Source: Ectopseudomonas oleovorans
GTDB taxonomy: Bacteria > Pseudomonadota > Gammaproteobacteria > Pseudomonadales > Pseudomonadaceae
Direction: 5' to 3'
DNA: 44,532 nucleotides
NCBI RefSeq assembly: GCF_003052605.1
Contig: NZ_QASO01000139.1
Location: 1 to 44,532 of the forward strand
The notes beneath the pieces are model-generated. The model was given only the letters and a program-made list of their open reading frames with translations. It had not been told where the DNA came from and did not search any database. The translations under genes were made by a program, and so were the position numbers. Each line of letters starts with the position of its first letter. Positions within the stretch are counted from its first letter, which is position 1. Below, piece after piece: positions 18,574 to 28,782 of the stretch.

Positions 18574-19701
18574 ATGGCAAAACGTGACTATTATGAGATC
18601 CTGGGGGTCGAGCGCGGCGCCAGTGAGGCCGAGCTGAAGAAGGCCTATCGGCGCCTGGCGATGAAATACCATCCGGACCGCAACCCGGATGACAAGGACG
18701 CCGAAGAGAAATTCAAGGAGGCCAACGAGGCCTACGAAGTTCTCTCCGACGCCAGCAAGCGTTCGGCCTACGACCAGTACGGCCACGCCGGGGTCGATCC
18801 GCAGATGGGCGGTGGCGGCGGCGCCGGTTTTGGTGGCGCCAACTTCTCCGACATCTTCGGCGATGTCTTCAGCGACTTCTTCGGCGGTGGTCGTGGTGGT
18901 TCGCGCGGTGGCGCCCAGCGTGGCAGTGACCTGCGCTACACCCTGGAGTTGGATCTGGAAGAAGCGGTACGCGGCACCACCGTGACCATCCGCGTGCCGA
19001 CCCTGGTTGGTTGCAAGACCTGTGATGGTTCGGGTGCCAAGAAGGGCACCAGCCCGGTGACCTGTACCACCTGCGGCGGTATTGGCCAGGTGCGCATGCA
19101 GCAGGGCTTCTTCTCCGTACAGCAGACCTGCCCGCGCTGCCACGGCAGCGGCAAGATGATCACCGACCCCTGTGGCAGCTGCCACGGCCAGGGGCGTGTG
19201 GAAGAGAGCAAGACGCTGTCGGTCAAGGTGCCGCCGGGCGTCGATACCGGCGACCGCATTCGTCTGTCTGGCGAAGGTGAGGCGGGGTCTCATGGTGGCC
19301 CGGCTGGCGATCTGTATGTGGTGGTCAACGTCCGTGAGCATGCGATCTTCCAGCGCGACGGCAAGCACCTGTACTGCGAAGTGCCGATCAGCTTCGCCGA
19401 TGCCGCCCTGGGTGGCGAGCTGGAAGTGCCGACCCTCGATGGTCGGGTCAAACTGAAGATCCCGGAAGGGACGCAGACCGGCAAGCTGTTCCGCCTGCGC
19501 GGCAAGGGTGTGGCGCCGGTGCGCGGTGGTGGTGCCGGCGATCTGATGTGCCGGGTGGCGGTGGAAACGCCGGTCAACCTGAACAAGCGTCAGCGCGAGC
19601 TGCTCGAAGAGTTCCGCAAGTCGCTGCAGGGCGACGACTCCCACTCGCCCAAGGCCAGTGGCTGGTTCGAAGGCGTGAAGCGCTTCTTCGGCGACGTATA
19701 A
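18574..19701 (+). CDS. dnaJ: Chaperone DnaJ (Hsp40)
   Basis: A 375-residue type I J-protein that stimulates DnaK ATPase and delivers substrates. The J domain has HPD at 33-35. A Gly/Phe-rich linker (about 72-115) follows, then four zinc-binding repeats beginning CKTCDGSG, CTTCGGIG, CPRCHGSG and CGSCHGQG, then the two beta-barrel substrate domains. No lesion is seen. There is no obvious sigma-32 promoter directly upstream, so expression probably depends on read-through from dnaK past the hairpins. Confidence 0.98.
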   Translation: MAKRDYYEILGVERGASEAELKKAYRRLAMKYHPDRNPDDKDAEEKFKEANEAYEVLSDASKRSAYDQYGHAGVDPQMGGGGGAGFGGANFSDIFGDVFSDFFGGGRGGSRGGAQRGSDLRYTLELDLEEAVRGTTVTIRVPTLVGCKTCDGSGAKKGTSPVTCTTCGGIGQVRMQQGFFSVQQTCPRCHGSGKMITDPCGSCHGQGRVEESKTLSVKVPPGVDTGDRIRLSGEGEAGSHGGPAGDLYVVVNVREHAIFQRDGKHLYCEVPISFADAALGGELEVPTLDGRVKLKIPEGTQTGKLFRLRGKGVAPVRGGGAGDLMCRVAVETPVNLNKRQRELLEEFRKSLQGDDSHSPKASGWFEGVKRFFGDV

Positions 19702-19713
19702 AACAGCGTATCG

Positions 19714-19734
19714 GGCGCGGATCCCGTCCGCGCC
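19714..19734 (+). other. GC-rich hairpin between dnaJ and dapB
   Basis: GGCGCGGA (19714-19721) pairs with TCCGCGCC (19727-19734) around a five-base loop. No T-run follows. It lies 30 bases upstream of dapB. Confidence 0.5.
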
Positions 19735-19763
19735 TCGATGCGTCAGCTTGGAGCTGAATTGCT

Positions 19764-20567
19764 ATGCAACGTATCGCAGTAATGGGCGCCGCCGGGCGCA
19801 TGGGCAAGATTCTGATCGAAGCCGTACAGCAGGCCGAGGGCGCCGCGCTCAAGGCCGCCATCGATCGTCCCGACAGCAGCCTGATCGGCGCCGACGCCGG
19901 TGAGCTGGCCGGTCTGGGCAAGATTGGCGTGAAGCTGGTTGGTGATCTGGCGTCGGTGGTTGCCGATTTCGACGTGCTGATCGACTTCACCCACCCCTCG
20001 GTAACCCTGAAGAACCTGGAAGTCTGCCGTCAGGCCGGCAAGGCCATGGTCATCGGTACCACAGGTTTCTCTCCTGAGGAAAAACAGCTGCTGAATGAGG
20101 CTGCCAAGCAGATTCCCATTGTCTTCGCCGCCAACTACAGCGTGGGCGTCAACCTGTGCCTGAAGCTGCTGGATACCGCCGCCCGTGTGCTGGGCGACGA
20201 CGTGGATATCGAGATCATCGAAGCTCACCACCGGCATAAGGTCGATGCGCCGTCCGGCACTGCGCTGCGCATGGGCGAAGTGGTGGCCGATGCGCTGGGG
20301 CGCGATCTGCACAAGGTTGCCGTGTACGGCCGTGAAGGCCAGACCGGCGCGCGTGAGCGTGAAACCATCGGCTTCGCCACCGTACGTGCCGGCGATGTGG
20401 TGGGCGATCACACCGTACTGTTCGCCGCTGACGGCGAGCGTGTGGAAATCACGCACAAGGCCTCCAGCCGCATGACCTTCGCCAAGGGTGCGGTGCGTTC
20501 GGCGCTGTGGCTACGGGGGCGTGATGCCGCTCTGTACGACATGCAGGACGTGTTGGGCCTGAGGTAG
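19764..20567 (+). CDS. dapB: 4-hydroxy-tetrahydrodipicolinate reductase
   Basis: A 267-residue enzyme of the diaminopimelate/lysine pathway that reduces the DapA product with NAD(P)H. The N-terminal nucleotide-binding motif is IAVMGAAGRMGK. The active-site segment IEIIEAHHRHKVDAPSGTAL carries the conserved His pair, Lys and the substrate-binding SGT. Full length. In Pseudomonas it normally sits between dnaJ and carA; here a restriction-modification cassette follows it instead. Confidence 0.97.
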   Translation: MQRIAVMGAAGRMGKILIEAVQQAEGAALKAAIDRPDSSLIGADAGELAGLGKIGVKLVGDLASVVADFDVLIDFTHPSVTLKNLEVCRQAGKAMVIGTTGFSPEEKQLLNEAAKQIPIVFAANYSVGVNLCLKLLDTAARVLGDDVDIEIIEAHHRHKVDAPSGTALRMGEVVADALGRDLHKVAVYGREGQTGARERETIGFATVRAGDVVGDHTVLFAADGERVEITHKASSRMTFAKGAVRSALWLRGRDAALYDMQDVLGLR

Positions 20568-20579
20568 GACTATATGGGT

Positions 20580-20599
20580 GCGGGAGATTGATCTCCCGC
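20580..20599 (+). other. Hairpin after dapB
   Basis: GCGGGAGAT and ATCTCCCGC form a perfect palindrome around TG. There is no T-run, so it is a poor intrinsic terminator. It resembles the hairpin upstream of dnaJ (CGCGGGAG / CTCCCGCG). It lies in the 63-base gap before the restriction gene. Confidence 0.5.
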
Positions 20600-20630
20600 T
20601 CGTGCATGGATGTTGTGGGGTAGGTTACTG

Positions 20631-21362
20631 ATGACGCCTTTGAAGCTGGATGATGTCGCCCGCTACGTCGAGTTGAATATCGGTTCTTTTCATGAGAAGC
20701 GTATTGCCAGTCTGGGGCGCCTGAAACTCAAGGATGTCCTGAAGCGCAAGAATCCCTATATGTATAGGGCCAAGCATGTACTGACTGCTGAACAGATCAT
20801 TCGCGGTATCGTGGATGCGCATATCTCCTCCAATGAGGAGACTCTTTTCGGTGACTGGCTCGAAGGGCTAGCCATTTTTATCAATGGCCAGGTCTATGGT
20901 GGCTGGAAGTCCGGGATCACCGGTGTTGACCTCGAGTTCGACCGGGACGGAAGGCGCTATATCGTGGCTATCAAGTCTGGTCCGAACTGGGGTAATAGCT
21001 CCCAGATCGGTCAGATGAAGACCAATTTTCTGACAGCGCAGCGCACCTTGCGAACGGGGAACTCGGGGTTGCAGGTGGTGGCCGTCAATGGCTGCTGTTA
21101 TGGTCGCGACAACAACCCGGACAAAGGCAGCTACTACAAGTACTGCGGCCAACGTTTCTGGTCGTTTATCTCGGGTGACGATCAGCTTTATGTTCAGCTG
21201 ATCGAGCCGCTGGGCTTCAAGGCGCGCGAGCGCAATGACGAGTTCGCCGAAAACTACGGGCAGATGATCAACAAATTTACCCGTGAATTTACCCTTGAAT
21301 TTTGCGACGAGCAGGGTGCCATCGACTGGACGCGCCTGCTGCGTTTCAATTCAGAGGCCTGA
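20631..21362 (+). CDS. Probable type II restriction endonuclease
   Basis: A 243-residue protein paired tail to tail with a cytosine-5 methyltransferase, four bases apart. A PD-(D/E)xK-like core is visible: TGVDLEF with D100, then a strand VAIKSGPNWGNSSQ with K115. The position two residues before the Lys is Ala113 rather than an acid, so another acid must complete the site, perhaps E102 or E78. The stretch IKSGPNWGNS recalls the PmeII-like group of endonucleases, but I hold that family name with low confidence and do not know the target sequence. The start at 20631 (MTPLKLDD) is preferred; an in-frame ATG at 20610 is possible. G+C is lower than in the neighbours: 28 of 60 bases at 20821-20880 against 38 of 60 at 17041-17100 in dnaK. 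Confidence 0.75.
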   Translation: MTPLKLDDVARYVELNIGSFHEKRIASLGRLKLKDVLKRKNPYMYRAKHVLTAEQIIRGIVDAHISSNEETLFGDWLEGLAIFINGQVYGGWKSGITGVDLEFDRDGRRYIVAIKSGPNWGNSSQIGQMKTNFLTAQRTLRTGNSGLQVVAVNGCCYGRDNNPDKGSYYKYCGQRFWSFISGDDQLYVQLIEPLGFKARERNDEFAENYGQMINKFTREFTLEFCDEQGAIDWTRLLRFNSEA

Positions 21363-21366
21363 GGTT

Positions 21367-22830
21367 TCAGCCAATTGCCAGTTCGAGCTGGGTCTTGCGC
21401 CGTTGTTGCTCGAACGCCTTGCGCCATTCGTCATGGCAGGTGGCCTGGTAGCGCGAGAAGCGGAAACTGCGTGGCGCTTCCTGCGCCTTGCCTGCAAGCA
21501 GGTCTCGTAGCAGTTTTCCGACGGCATGGCCCAGACTGATCGGTACGGCATTGCCGACCTGCTTGTATTGTTGAATGAGTGGGCCAGCCAGTTGCCAGTC
21601 ATCTGGAAACTCCTGGATTCGTTTGTATTCCTCGATCGACAGCGGGCGATCCGCTTCCGGATGCGCCAGATCCGTTGCCGGCATGGCGGGGTGCGTCACC
21701 AGTGTCGGTGATGGCTTGTCCCAGGCAAGGCGGCGCAAAAAGCCGGTCTTGCCGCCTCCTGAGAAGAAGGATTTGCCTAGCGCTTCGCGCTGCAGATCCG
21801 GGGCAAGATCACGCCAGTTCTGTCCAGCTTTGAGCAGGCGGTAGAAGCGCAAGCGCTTTTCCGGGAAGCTAAGGTGGTGATGGTTGTTGAGCCCTTCAAG
21901 TGCTTGGCGTACGGTGCGCCAGGTTGGTAACCCCAAGGCACCATCTTCGCTATGCGTTGGGGTGAGAAATGGCGCTGTTTTCCCGTCCCGTGAGCAGATG
22001 ATTATGACGCGCTCACGAATTTGCGGGGTGCCGAAGTTGGCCGAGTTGTAAAGGTTGAACGAGCTGGCGTAGCCGGCGTTGCTCAATTTGCTCAGCACGA
22101 AGTTGAGTGCGCCGCCTTTCATCTCGTCTAGGGAAAGATCCGGGAAGTCCGGGCCACGTTGATCATGCGGACGGTGATCCATCGGGCAAGACAGCAGGCC
22201 GCGCACGTTCTCGATCACAATGTAGGGTGGCCTGACCTCCAGGGCCAGGTCGATAAACTTCAAGAAAGCATTGCCGCGCTCGTCATTAAACGCTTTGCGC
22301 TTTCCTGCGGTGCTGAACGCTTGGCAGGGAGGGCCACCGATAATGACGTCGATTTCTTCACGAGAAACGCCGGCAGCCTCGATCACCTGCTCGGCCGTGC
22401 AGGTATTGATGTCGCCTAACAGCGCCGTATTGGGGCGATTCAGGGCGATGGTCTGGCGGCAGTATTTGTCGAACTCGCAGGCCAGGCGGATATCGAAACC
22501 GGCCTTTTCCATGCCCAGATCAAGCCCCATGGCGCCGGAAAAGAAGCTCAGGGCGATGGGGGCGTTCTTGTCGCGCTTGGGCGCGTGATAGGCAGGATGA
22601 TCCTCTGCAATCATGTGTGCTGTTTTCAATCCGTATTGGGTCACGCTTTGCGGGTCGATTATCCAGGTCTTGCCGACTCGCTCTGCGTCAAGCAGTTGGG
22701 TTCTGCAGAGCGTTCGGGTGCGCTGCGGGCTTATCTGAAGCTGGCGCGCCGCTTCTTCGATGCTGAGCTTGGTACTCACGTGGGGTTTCTCATACGAAAC
22801 CTGCAGGAGGTACCAATGGTTTCCCGGCAT
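21367..22830 (-). CDS. DNA cytosine-5 methyltransferase with N-terminal helix-turn-helix
   Basis: About 487 residues. It protects host DNA by methylating cytosine at the recognition site of the partner nuclease. Family motifs are clear: I (FFSGAMGLDLG, about 96-106), IV with catalytic C159 (GGPPCQAFS), VI (ENVRG, about 197-201), VIII (QIRERV), IX (KPSPTLVTHP) and X (YKQVGNAVP). Before motif I lies a 60-residue domain (LSIEEAARQLQISPQRTRTL...RVGKTWIIDPQSV) that looks like an excisionase/MerR-type helix-turn-helix. Some other cytosine methyltransferases carry such a domain and repress their own promoter. The start is uncertain: ATG 22830 has no good ribosome site, and GTG 22779 (preceded by GAGA) would give 470 residues while keeping the domain. 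The frame is open to 23001, but that would cover the carA leader. Confidence 0.92.
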   Translation of the reverse strand: MPGNHWYLLQVSYEKPHVSTKLSIEEAARQLQISPQRTRTLCRTQLLDAERVGKTWIIDPQSVTQYGLKTAHMIAEDHPAYHAPKRDKNAPIALSFFSGAMGLDLGMEKAGFDIRLACEFDKYCRQTIALNRPNTALLGDINTCTAEQVIEAAGVSREEIDVIIGGPPCQAFSTAGKRKAFNDERGNAFLKFIDLALEVRPPYIVIENVRGLLSCPMDHRPHDQRGPDFPDLSLDEMKGGALNFVLSKLSNAGYASSFNLYNSANFGTPQIRERVIIICSRDGKTAPFLTPTHSEDGALGLPTWRTVRQALEGLNNHHHLSFPEKRLRFYRLLKAGQNWRDLAPDLQREALGKSFFSGGGKTGFLRRLAWDKPSPTLVTHPAMPATDLAHPEADRPLSIEEYKRIQEFPDDWQLAGPLIQQYKQVGNAVPISLGHAVGKLLRDLLAGKAQEAPRSFRFSRYQATCHDEWRKAFEQQRRKTQLELAIG

Positions 22831-22875
22831 CTTGTAGCTGTCAACCCTGAGCTGGGAAAACCATGGTGGGAGTGA
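22816..22875 (+). CDS. Possible 19-residue small ORF
   Basis: ATG at 22816 follows a perfect AGGAGG (22805-22810) by five bases. It opens a frame of 19 codons (MVSRHLVAVNPELGKPWWE) ending in TGA at 22873-22875. It lies upstream of carA on the same strand and overlaps the methyltransferase start region on the other strand. It could be a leader peptide or chance. I recognise no homologue. Confidence 0.3.
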   Translation: MVSRHLVAVNPELGKPWWE

Positions 22876-22931
22876 AAGCCTTTTTGGTCTTTGCGCCTTT
22901 CGATTTCGAGGGTTTTCCTGTAGGCTTCCTG

Positions 22932-22951
22932 TTTTAGTGTGTCCACTAAAA
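22932..22951. promoter_or_regulatory. Operator-like palindrome between the methyltransferase gene and carA
   Basis: TTTTAGTG and CACTAAAA are exact inverted repeats separated by TGTC. The site is in the promoter region shared by the divergent methyltransferase gene and carA. It could bind the helix-turn-helix domain of the methyltransferase, or an arginine or pyrimidine regulator of carAB. The TGTC weakly recalls Pseudomonas ArgR half-sites. Its function is inferred from position and symmetry only. Confidence 0.4.
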
Positions 22952-22972
22952 GTTACGCAGAATGGTTCAAAT

Positions 22973-23012
22973 AAAAAAGCGGGATGACCTTCACACGTCA
23001 TCCCGCTTTTTT
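22973..23012 (+). terminator. Strong intrinsic terminator just upstream of carA
   Basis: AAAAAAGCGGGATGAC and GTCATCCCGCTTTTTT form a perfect 16-bp stem with an eight-base loop. It ends 44 bases before the carA start codon. The remaining gap is too short for a promoter plus leader, so carA transcription probably passes through it, as in attenuation. It could also stop read-through from dapB or from the R-M region. Confidence 0.85.
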
Positions 23013-23056
23013 ACAACCTGCGTTTGCTTCAAGCCTTGATCGAGACGGAGGTCTTC

Positions 23057-24205
23057 TTGACTAAGCCAGCCCCCAAACCTGCCATTTTGGCCCTTGCTGA
23101 CGGCAGCATTTTTCGCGGCGATTCCATCGGGGCCGATGGCCAGACGATCGGAGAGGTGGTGTTCAACACCGCCATGACCGGCTATCAGGAAATCCTTACC
23201 GATCCATCCTATGCCCAGCAGATCGTTACCCTGACTTACCCGCACATCGGCAACACCGGCACCACGCCGGAAGATGCCGAGTCCAACCGCGTCTGGGCCG
23301 CTGGCCTGATCATTCGCGACCTGCCGCTGATTTCCAGCAACTGGCGCGACAAGCAACCGCTCGATGAGTACCTGAAGGAAAATGGCACCGTCGCCATCGC
23401 CGGTATCGACACGCGTCGCCTGACCCGCATCCTGCGTGAGAAAGGCTCGCAGAACGGCTGCATTCTGGTCGGTGACGATGCCACCGAAGAAAAGGCCCTG
23501 GAACTGGCGCGCAGCTTCCCCGGCCTCAAGGGCATGGATCTGGCCAAGGAAGTCACCTGCGACAAGCCATACGAATGGCGCTCCAGCGTGTGGAATCTGG
23601 AAAACGACAGCCACCCGGAAGTCGCTGCTGCCGAGCTGCCGTACCACGTGGTTGCCTATGACTACGGCGTCAAGCTGAACATCCTGCGCATGCTGGTTGC
23701 TCGTGGCTGCCGCCTGACCGTGGTACCGGCACAGACTCCGGCCAGTGACGTGCTGGCCCTGAATCCCGATGGTGTGTTCCTCTCCAACGGTCCGGGCGAT
23801 CCTGAGCCGTGCGACTACGCGATCAAGGCGATCAAGGAAATTCTCGAGACTGATATTCCGGTGTTCGGCATCTGCCTCGGCCACCAACTGCTGGCCCTGG
23901 CCTCCGGCGCCAAGACCCTGAAGATGGGCCACGGCCACCACGGCGCCAACCACCCGGTACAGGATCTCGACACTGGCGTGGTGATGATCACCAGCCAGAA
24001 CCACGGTTTTGCCGTGGACGAGAGCAGCCTGCCGAGCAATGTGCGGCCGATCCACAAGTCGCTGTTCGACGGCACCCTGCAGGGCATCGAGCGTACCGAC
24101 AAGGACGCTTTCAGCTTCCAGGGTCACCCCGAGGCCAGCCCCGGCCCGCACGATGTGGCTCCATTGTTCGACCGCTTCATCGAAGCCATGGCCAAGCGCC
24201 GCTAA
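23057..24205 (+). CDS. carA: Carbamoyl phosphate synthase small subunit
   Basis: A 382-residue glutaminase subunit that releases ammonia from glutamine for CarB, feeding pyrimidine and arginine synthesis. The N-terminal CarA domain has NTAMTGYQEILTDPSY. The class I amidotransferase domain has GICLGHQLLALA with the nucleophilic Cys, and the His/Glu pair in FQGHPEASPGPHD. The start is TTG at 23057 (MTKPAPKPAILAL), chosen because GGAGG at 23047-23051 lies five bases upstream and because Pseudomonas CarA begins in this way. An ATG at 23024 would be in frame but lies next to the terminator and lacks a ribosome site. carB follows after 36 bases. Confidence 0.96.
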   Translation: MTKPAPKPAILALADGSIFRGDSIGADGQTIGEVVFNTAMTGYQEILTDPSYAQQIVTLTYPHIGNTGTTPEDAESNRVWAAGLIIRDLPLISSNWRDKQPLDEYLKENGTVAIAGIDTRRLTRILREKGSQNGCILVGDDATEEKALELARSFPGLKGMDLAKEVTCDKPYEWRSSVWNLENDSHPEVAAAELPYHVVAYDYGVKLNILRMLVARGCRLTVVPAQTPASDVLALNPDGVFLSNGPGDPEPCDYAIKAIKEILETDIPVFGICLGHQLLALASGAKTLKMGHGHHGANHPVQDLDTGVVMITSQNHGFAVDESSLPSNVRPIHKSLFDGTLQGIERTDKDAFSFQGHPEASPGPHDVAPLFDRFIEAMAKRR

Positions 24206-24241
24206 GCCTGCCGACTGACCCAAGGATTCGAGAGTAAGAAA

Positions 24242-27459
<3,218 letters not shown>

Positions 27460-27463
<4 letters not shown>

Positions 27464-27936
27464 ACAAGTACCCCATGACCGTCCAGGGTGCTCGCGCCCT
27501 GGAAGAAGAGCTGGCGCACCTGACCAAGGTGCGTCGCCCCGCACTGAGTCAGGCGATTGCCGAGGCGCGCGAGCTGGGCGATCTCAAGGAAAACGCCGAA
27601 TACCACGCCGCGCGTGAAGAGCAGGGCATGGTCGAGGCGCGTGTGCGTGATATCGAGGGTCGTCTGCAGAACGCGGTGATCATCGATGTCACTACCATCG
27701 AGCACACCGGCAAGGTGATCTTCGGCACCACGGTGGAAATCGCCAACGTCGACACCGACGAAAGCGTGACCTACCAGATCGTTGGCGAGGACGAAGCCGA
27801 CATCAAGCAGGGCAAGATTTCTGTCGGTTCGCCTATCGCTCGTGCCCTGATCGGCAAGAATGAGGGCGATGTGGTGGCAGTGCAGACCCCCAGTGGCCTG
27901 ATCGAGTACGAGATTGTCGAAGTCCGTCATATCTAA
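27460..27936 (+). CDS. greA: Transcription elongation factor GreA
   Basis: A 158-residue factor that enters the RNA polymerase secondary channel and promotes cleavage of backtracked RNA. The N-terminal coiled coil (about 1-75) includes LSQAIAEARELGDLKENAEYHAAREEQ, with the acidic tip residues (D and E of GDLKENAEY) used in cleavage. The C-terminal domain ends SPIARALIGKNEGDVVAVQTPSGLIEYEIVEV. It overlaps the carB stop codon by four bases, so translation is coupled to the carbamoyl phosphate operon. Confidence 0.97.
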
Positions 27937-28354
27937 ACCGCAACAACCGTCGCGGGCCGCTGCCGTTAGCTGGCAGCTGGCCCAGACTCTCTGGGTCGGC
28001 GGCTTGTGGTTGTTGCAGTTCGTCATTCTGCCGGCCATCGGCCAAAGCGGTCTGGCGCCTCTGCTGGTGCAGGAGATAGCCACGCGGCTGGTGCCGCTAC
28101 TGGTCGGTCTGACAGCGGTATGCGTTGCGCTGCAGGCTTTTGCCTTGCTGCGCAGTGAAGGTCTGTCGAGTCTGTTGCGGGATATACGTGGGCAACTACT
28201 GCTGACCGTTGCGGCCATGGCCCTGAGCTACTTCGCTGTGCTGCGTTACTGGCCCGATGCCGAGCGCTGGCTGCGATTCAGTTACTTGGTGATGGCCTTT
28301 TGCGGTCTGTTGCTGGTACTGCAACCGGTTCCGGGTAAATTGCGCGGCGCCTGA
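27914..28354 (+). CDS. DUF4149-type membrane protein
   Basis: A small inner-membrane protein of about 146 residues with four apolar segments: LAQTLWVGGLWLLQFVILPAI, LVPLLVGLTAVCVALQAFALL, GQLLLTVAAMALSYFAVLRYW and FSYLVMAFCGLLLVLQPV. The WQLAQTLWVGGLW start fits DUF4149/TMEM205-like proteins found next to greA in Pseudomonas. Function is unknown. The only plausible start I see is TTG at 27914, inside the end of greA, giving a 23-base overlap and likely translational coupling. The start is moderately certain. Confidence 0.75.
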   Translation: MSKSVISKPQQPSRAAAVSWQLAQTLWVGGLWLLQFVILPAIGQSGLAPLLVQEIATRLVPLLVGLTAVCVALQAFALLRSEGLSSLLRDIRGQLLLTVAAMALSYFAVLRYWPDAERWLRFSYLVMAFCGLLLVLQPVPGKLRGA

Positions 28355-28380
28355 CGTCTGGCAGGCGCTGCACGAAGCCG

Positions 28381-28692
28381 TCAGCCCTGGTAACGAATCA
28401 CGTTGGACAGGTTGCGATTGGGCTTGGGGTTCTTGCGATAGAGCAGGGCGACCTTGCCAATCGACTGAACCAGTTCGGCACGCCCGCTTACGCACAGGGC
28501 GGCGATGGCGGCCTGGCGATCCTCGCGTTCGGTGAGGCGCAGTTGTACCTTGATCAACTCGTGATCGTTCAGGGCGCGATCCAGTTCGGCCAGCACGCCC
28601 TCGGTTAACCCATTGTCAGCCACGATCAATACAGGTTTCAGGTGGTGGCCGATAGATTTGAATTGTTTCTTCTGCTCTTGAGTGAGCGGCAT
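28381..28692 (-). CDS. yhbY: RNA-binding protein YhbY
   Basis: A 103-residue CRM-domain protein that associates with pre-50S ribosomal particles. The domain starts MPLTQEQKKQFKSIGHHLKPVLIVADNGLTEGVLAELDRAL and contains the conserved GKVALLYRKN near the end. The start is either ATG 28692 (the usual Pseudomonas N terminus, MPLTQ) or ATG 28698, which is closer to a TAGG ribosome site. It is divergent from rlmE, another 50S maturation gene, with about 90 bases between them. Confidence 0.93.
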   Translation of the reverse strand: MPLTQEQKKQFKSIGHHLKPVLIVADNGLTEGVLAELDRALNDHELIKVQLRLTEREDRQAAIAALCVSGRAELVQSIGKVALLYRKNPKPNRNLSNVIRYQG

Positions 28693-28782
28693 AATCATTA
28701 GTACCTAATTCGGTCAGGAAAACGGCGCTTATCTTACCCGAGCCCGCGCAGTTATTCATGATCCGTTGAGTCAGAGGTTTCA

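Noticed and set aside
20610..20630. Upstream ATG for the nuclease gene
   Set aside because: No ribosome site; MTPLKLDD at 20631 looks like a more natural N terminus, although neither start is well supported.
22831..23001. N-terminal extension of the methyltransferase to 23001
   Set aside because: It would place coding sequence through the terminator-bearing carA leader and has no family similarity.
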